Shown here piece by piece: positions 32,468-32,519 of a DNA stretch of 32,519 nucleotides. The notes under the pieces were generated by a model that saw nothing but the letters and a program-made list of their open reading frames with translations, was not told the origin of the DNA and did not search any database. The translations under genes and the position numbers were made by a program. Each line of letters starts with the position of its first letter. Positions within the stretch are counted from its first letter, which is position 1. The stretch is from Oscillospiraceae bacterium (lineage in GTDB: Bacteria; Bacillota; Clostridia; Oscillospirales; CAG-272), in NCBI GenBank assembly GCA_015063495.1, contig SVUB01000008.1, positions 1-32,519 on the forward strand, written 5' to 3'.

Positions 32468-32519
32468 ATGACTCCGATGATGGAGCAATATTTTGAGATA
32501 AAAAAGCAGTATAAGGATT
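32468..32519 (+). CDS. mutS: DNA mismatch repair protein MutS, N-terminal fragment (cut by window)
   Basis: The last 52 bases open at ATG 32468, after AGGGG, and read MTPMMEQYFEIKKQYKD, the characteristic MutS N-terminus (MTPMMxQYxxIKxxY). MutS recognises mismatches and small loops in DNA. Only 17 residues are visible, so no domain can be checked, but the position after miaB and a YlbF-family gene is the usual place for mutS in Bacillota. The truncation is a window effect. Confidence 0.9.
   Translation, partial: MTPMMEQYFEIKKQYKD

Overview
The window reads as chromosome of a spore-forming, low-to-mid GC Bacillota, most likely a gut-type member of class Clostridia. The evidence is a GerA-family spore germination protein closest in pattern to SpoVAF, a paired GlgC/GlgD ADP-glucose pyrophosphorylase, a class A RNase P RNA, the gene order miaB - ylbF-like - mutS, S-layer homology repeats, and vegetative promoters of the TTGACA / TATAAT kind. 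I see no phage, insertion sequence, CRISPR array, tRNA or rRNA. The genus cannot be fixed from sequence reading alone.

Layout. (1) 1-3013, minus strand: a two-component pair (kinase cut by the window edge, then an OmpR-type regulator) downstream of a membrane-anchored HtrA protease, with a nested palindrome between htrA and the regulator. (2) 3110-12767, minus strand: one long glycogen operon in transcription order branching-enzyme-like protein, glgC, glgD, glgA, glgP, a GH13 alpha-glucan hydrolase, and a small membrane protein. (3) 12960-16504, plus strand, divergent from the glycogen operon: DUF3006 protein, plsY, a SAM-dependent methyltransferase and folC, all overlapping or nearly touching. 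(4) 16536-19497, minus strand: pyruvate kinase and the SpoVAF-like protein. (5) 19636-21446, plus: an exported SLH protein and a CYTH protein. (6) 21479-22702, minus: tyrS. (7) 22862-25811, plus: PadR regulator with a membrane partner, then an apparently cytoplasmic GH20 hexosaminidase. (8) 25847-30456, minus: an sdpI/sdpR-like immunity-autoregulation pair, enolase, a C39-like lipoprotein and the RNase P RNA gene. (9) 30610-end, plus: miaB, a YlbF/YmcA-family protein and the start of mutS.

How the genes work together. The largest unit covers glycogen turnover: GlgC/GlgD make ADP-glucose, GlgA extends glucan, and GlgP and the GH13 enzyme break it down. Two glycolytic enzymes (pyk, eno) lie nearby as separate units. 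The most unusual gene is the first one of the glycogen operon. It has the CBM48 domain and half of the catalytic barrel of a branching enzyme, but the nucleophile aspartate is replaced by cysteine, and the protein ends where the acid/base glutamate would be. It looks like an intact-frame pseudoenzyme rather than a fresh frameshift. Other points worth attention are a perfect 11-bp inverted repeat at the sdpR-like promoter, a palindrome over the -10 box of the padR promoter, and a C-terminal four-cysteine motif in the YlbF-family protein next to the iron-sulfur enzyme MiaB.

No gene-free stretch exceeds about 300 bases. Starts were chosen from visible ribosome binding sites, so several genes begin at TTG or GTG or are shorter than the longest open frame. 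Function calls come from recognised motifs, not from database searches.
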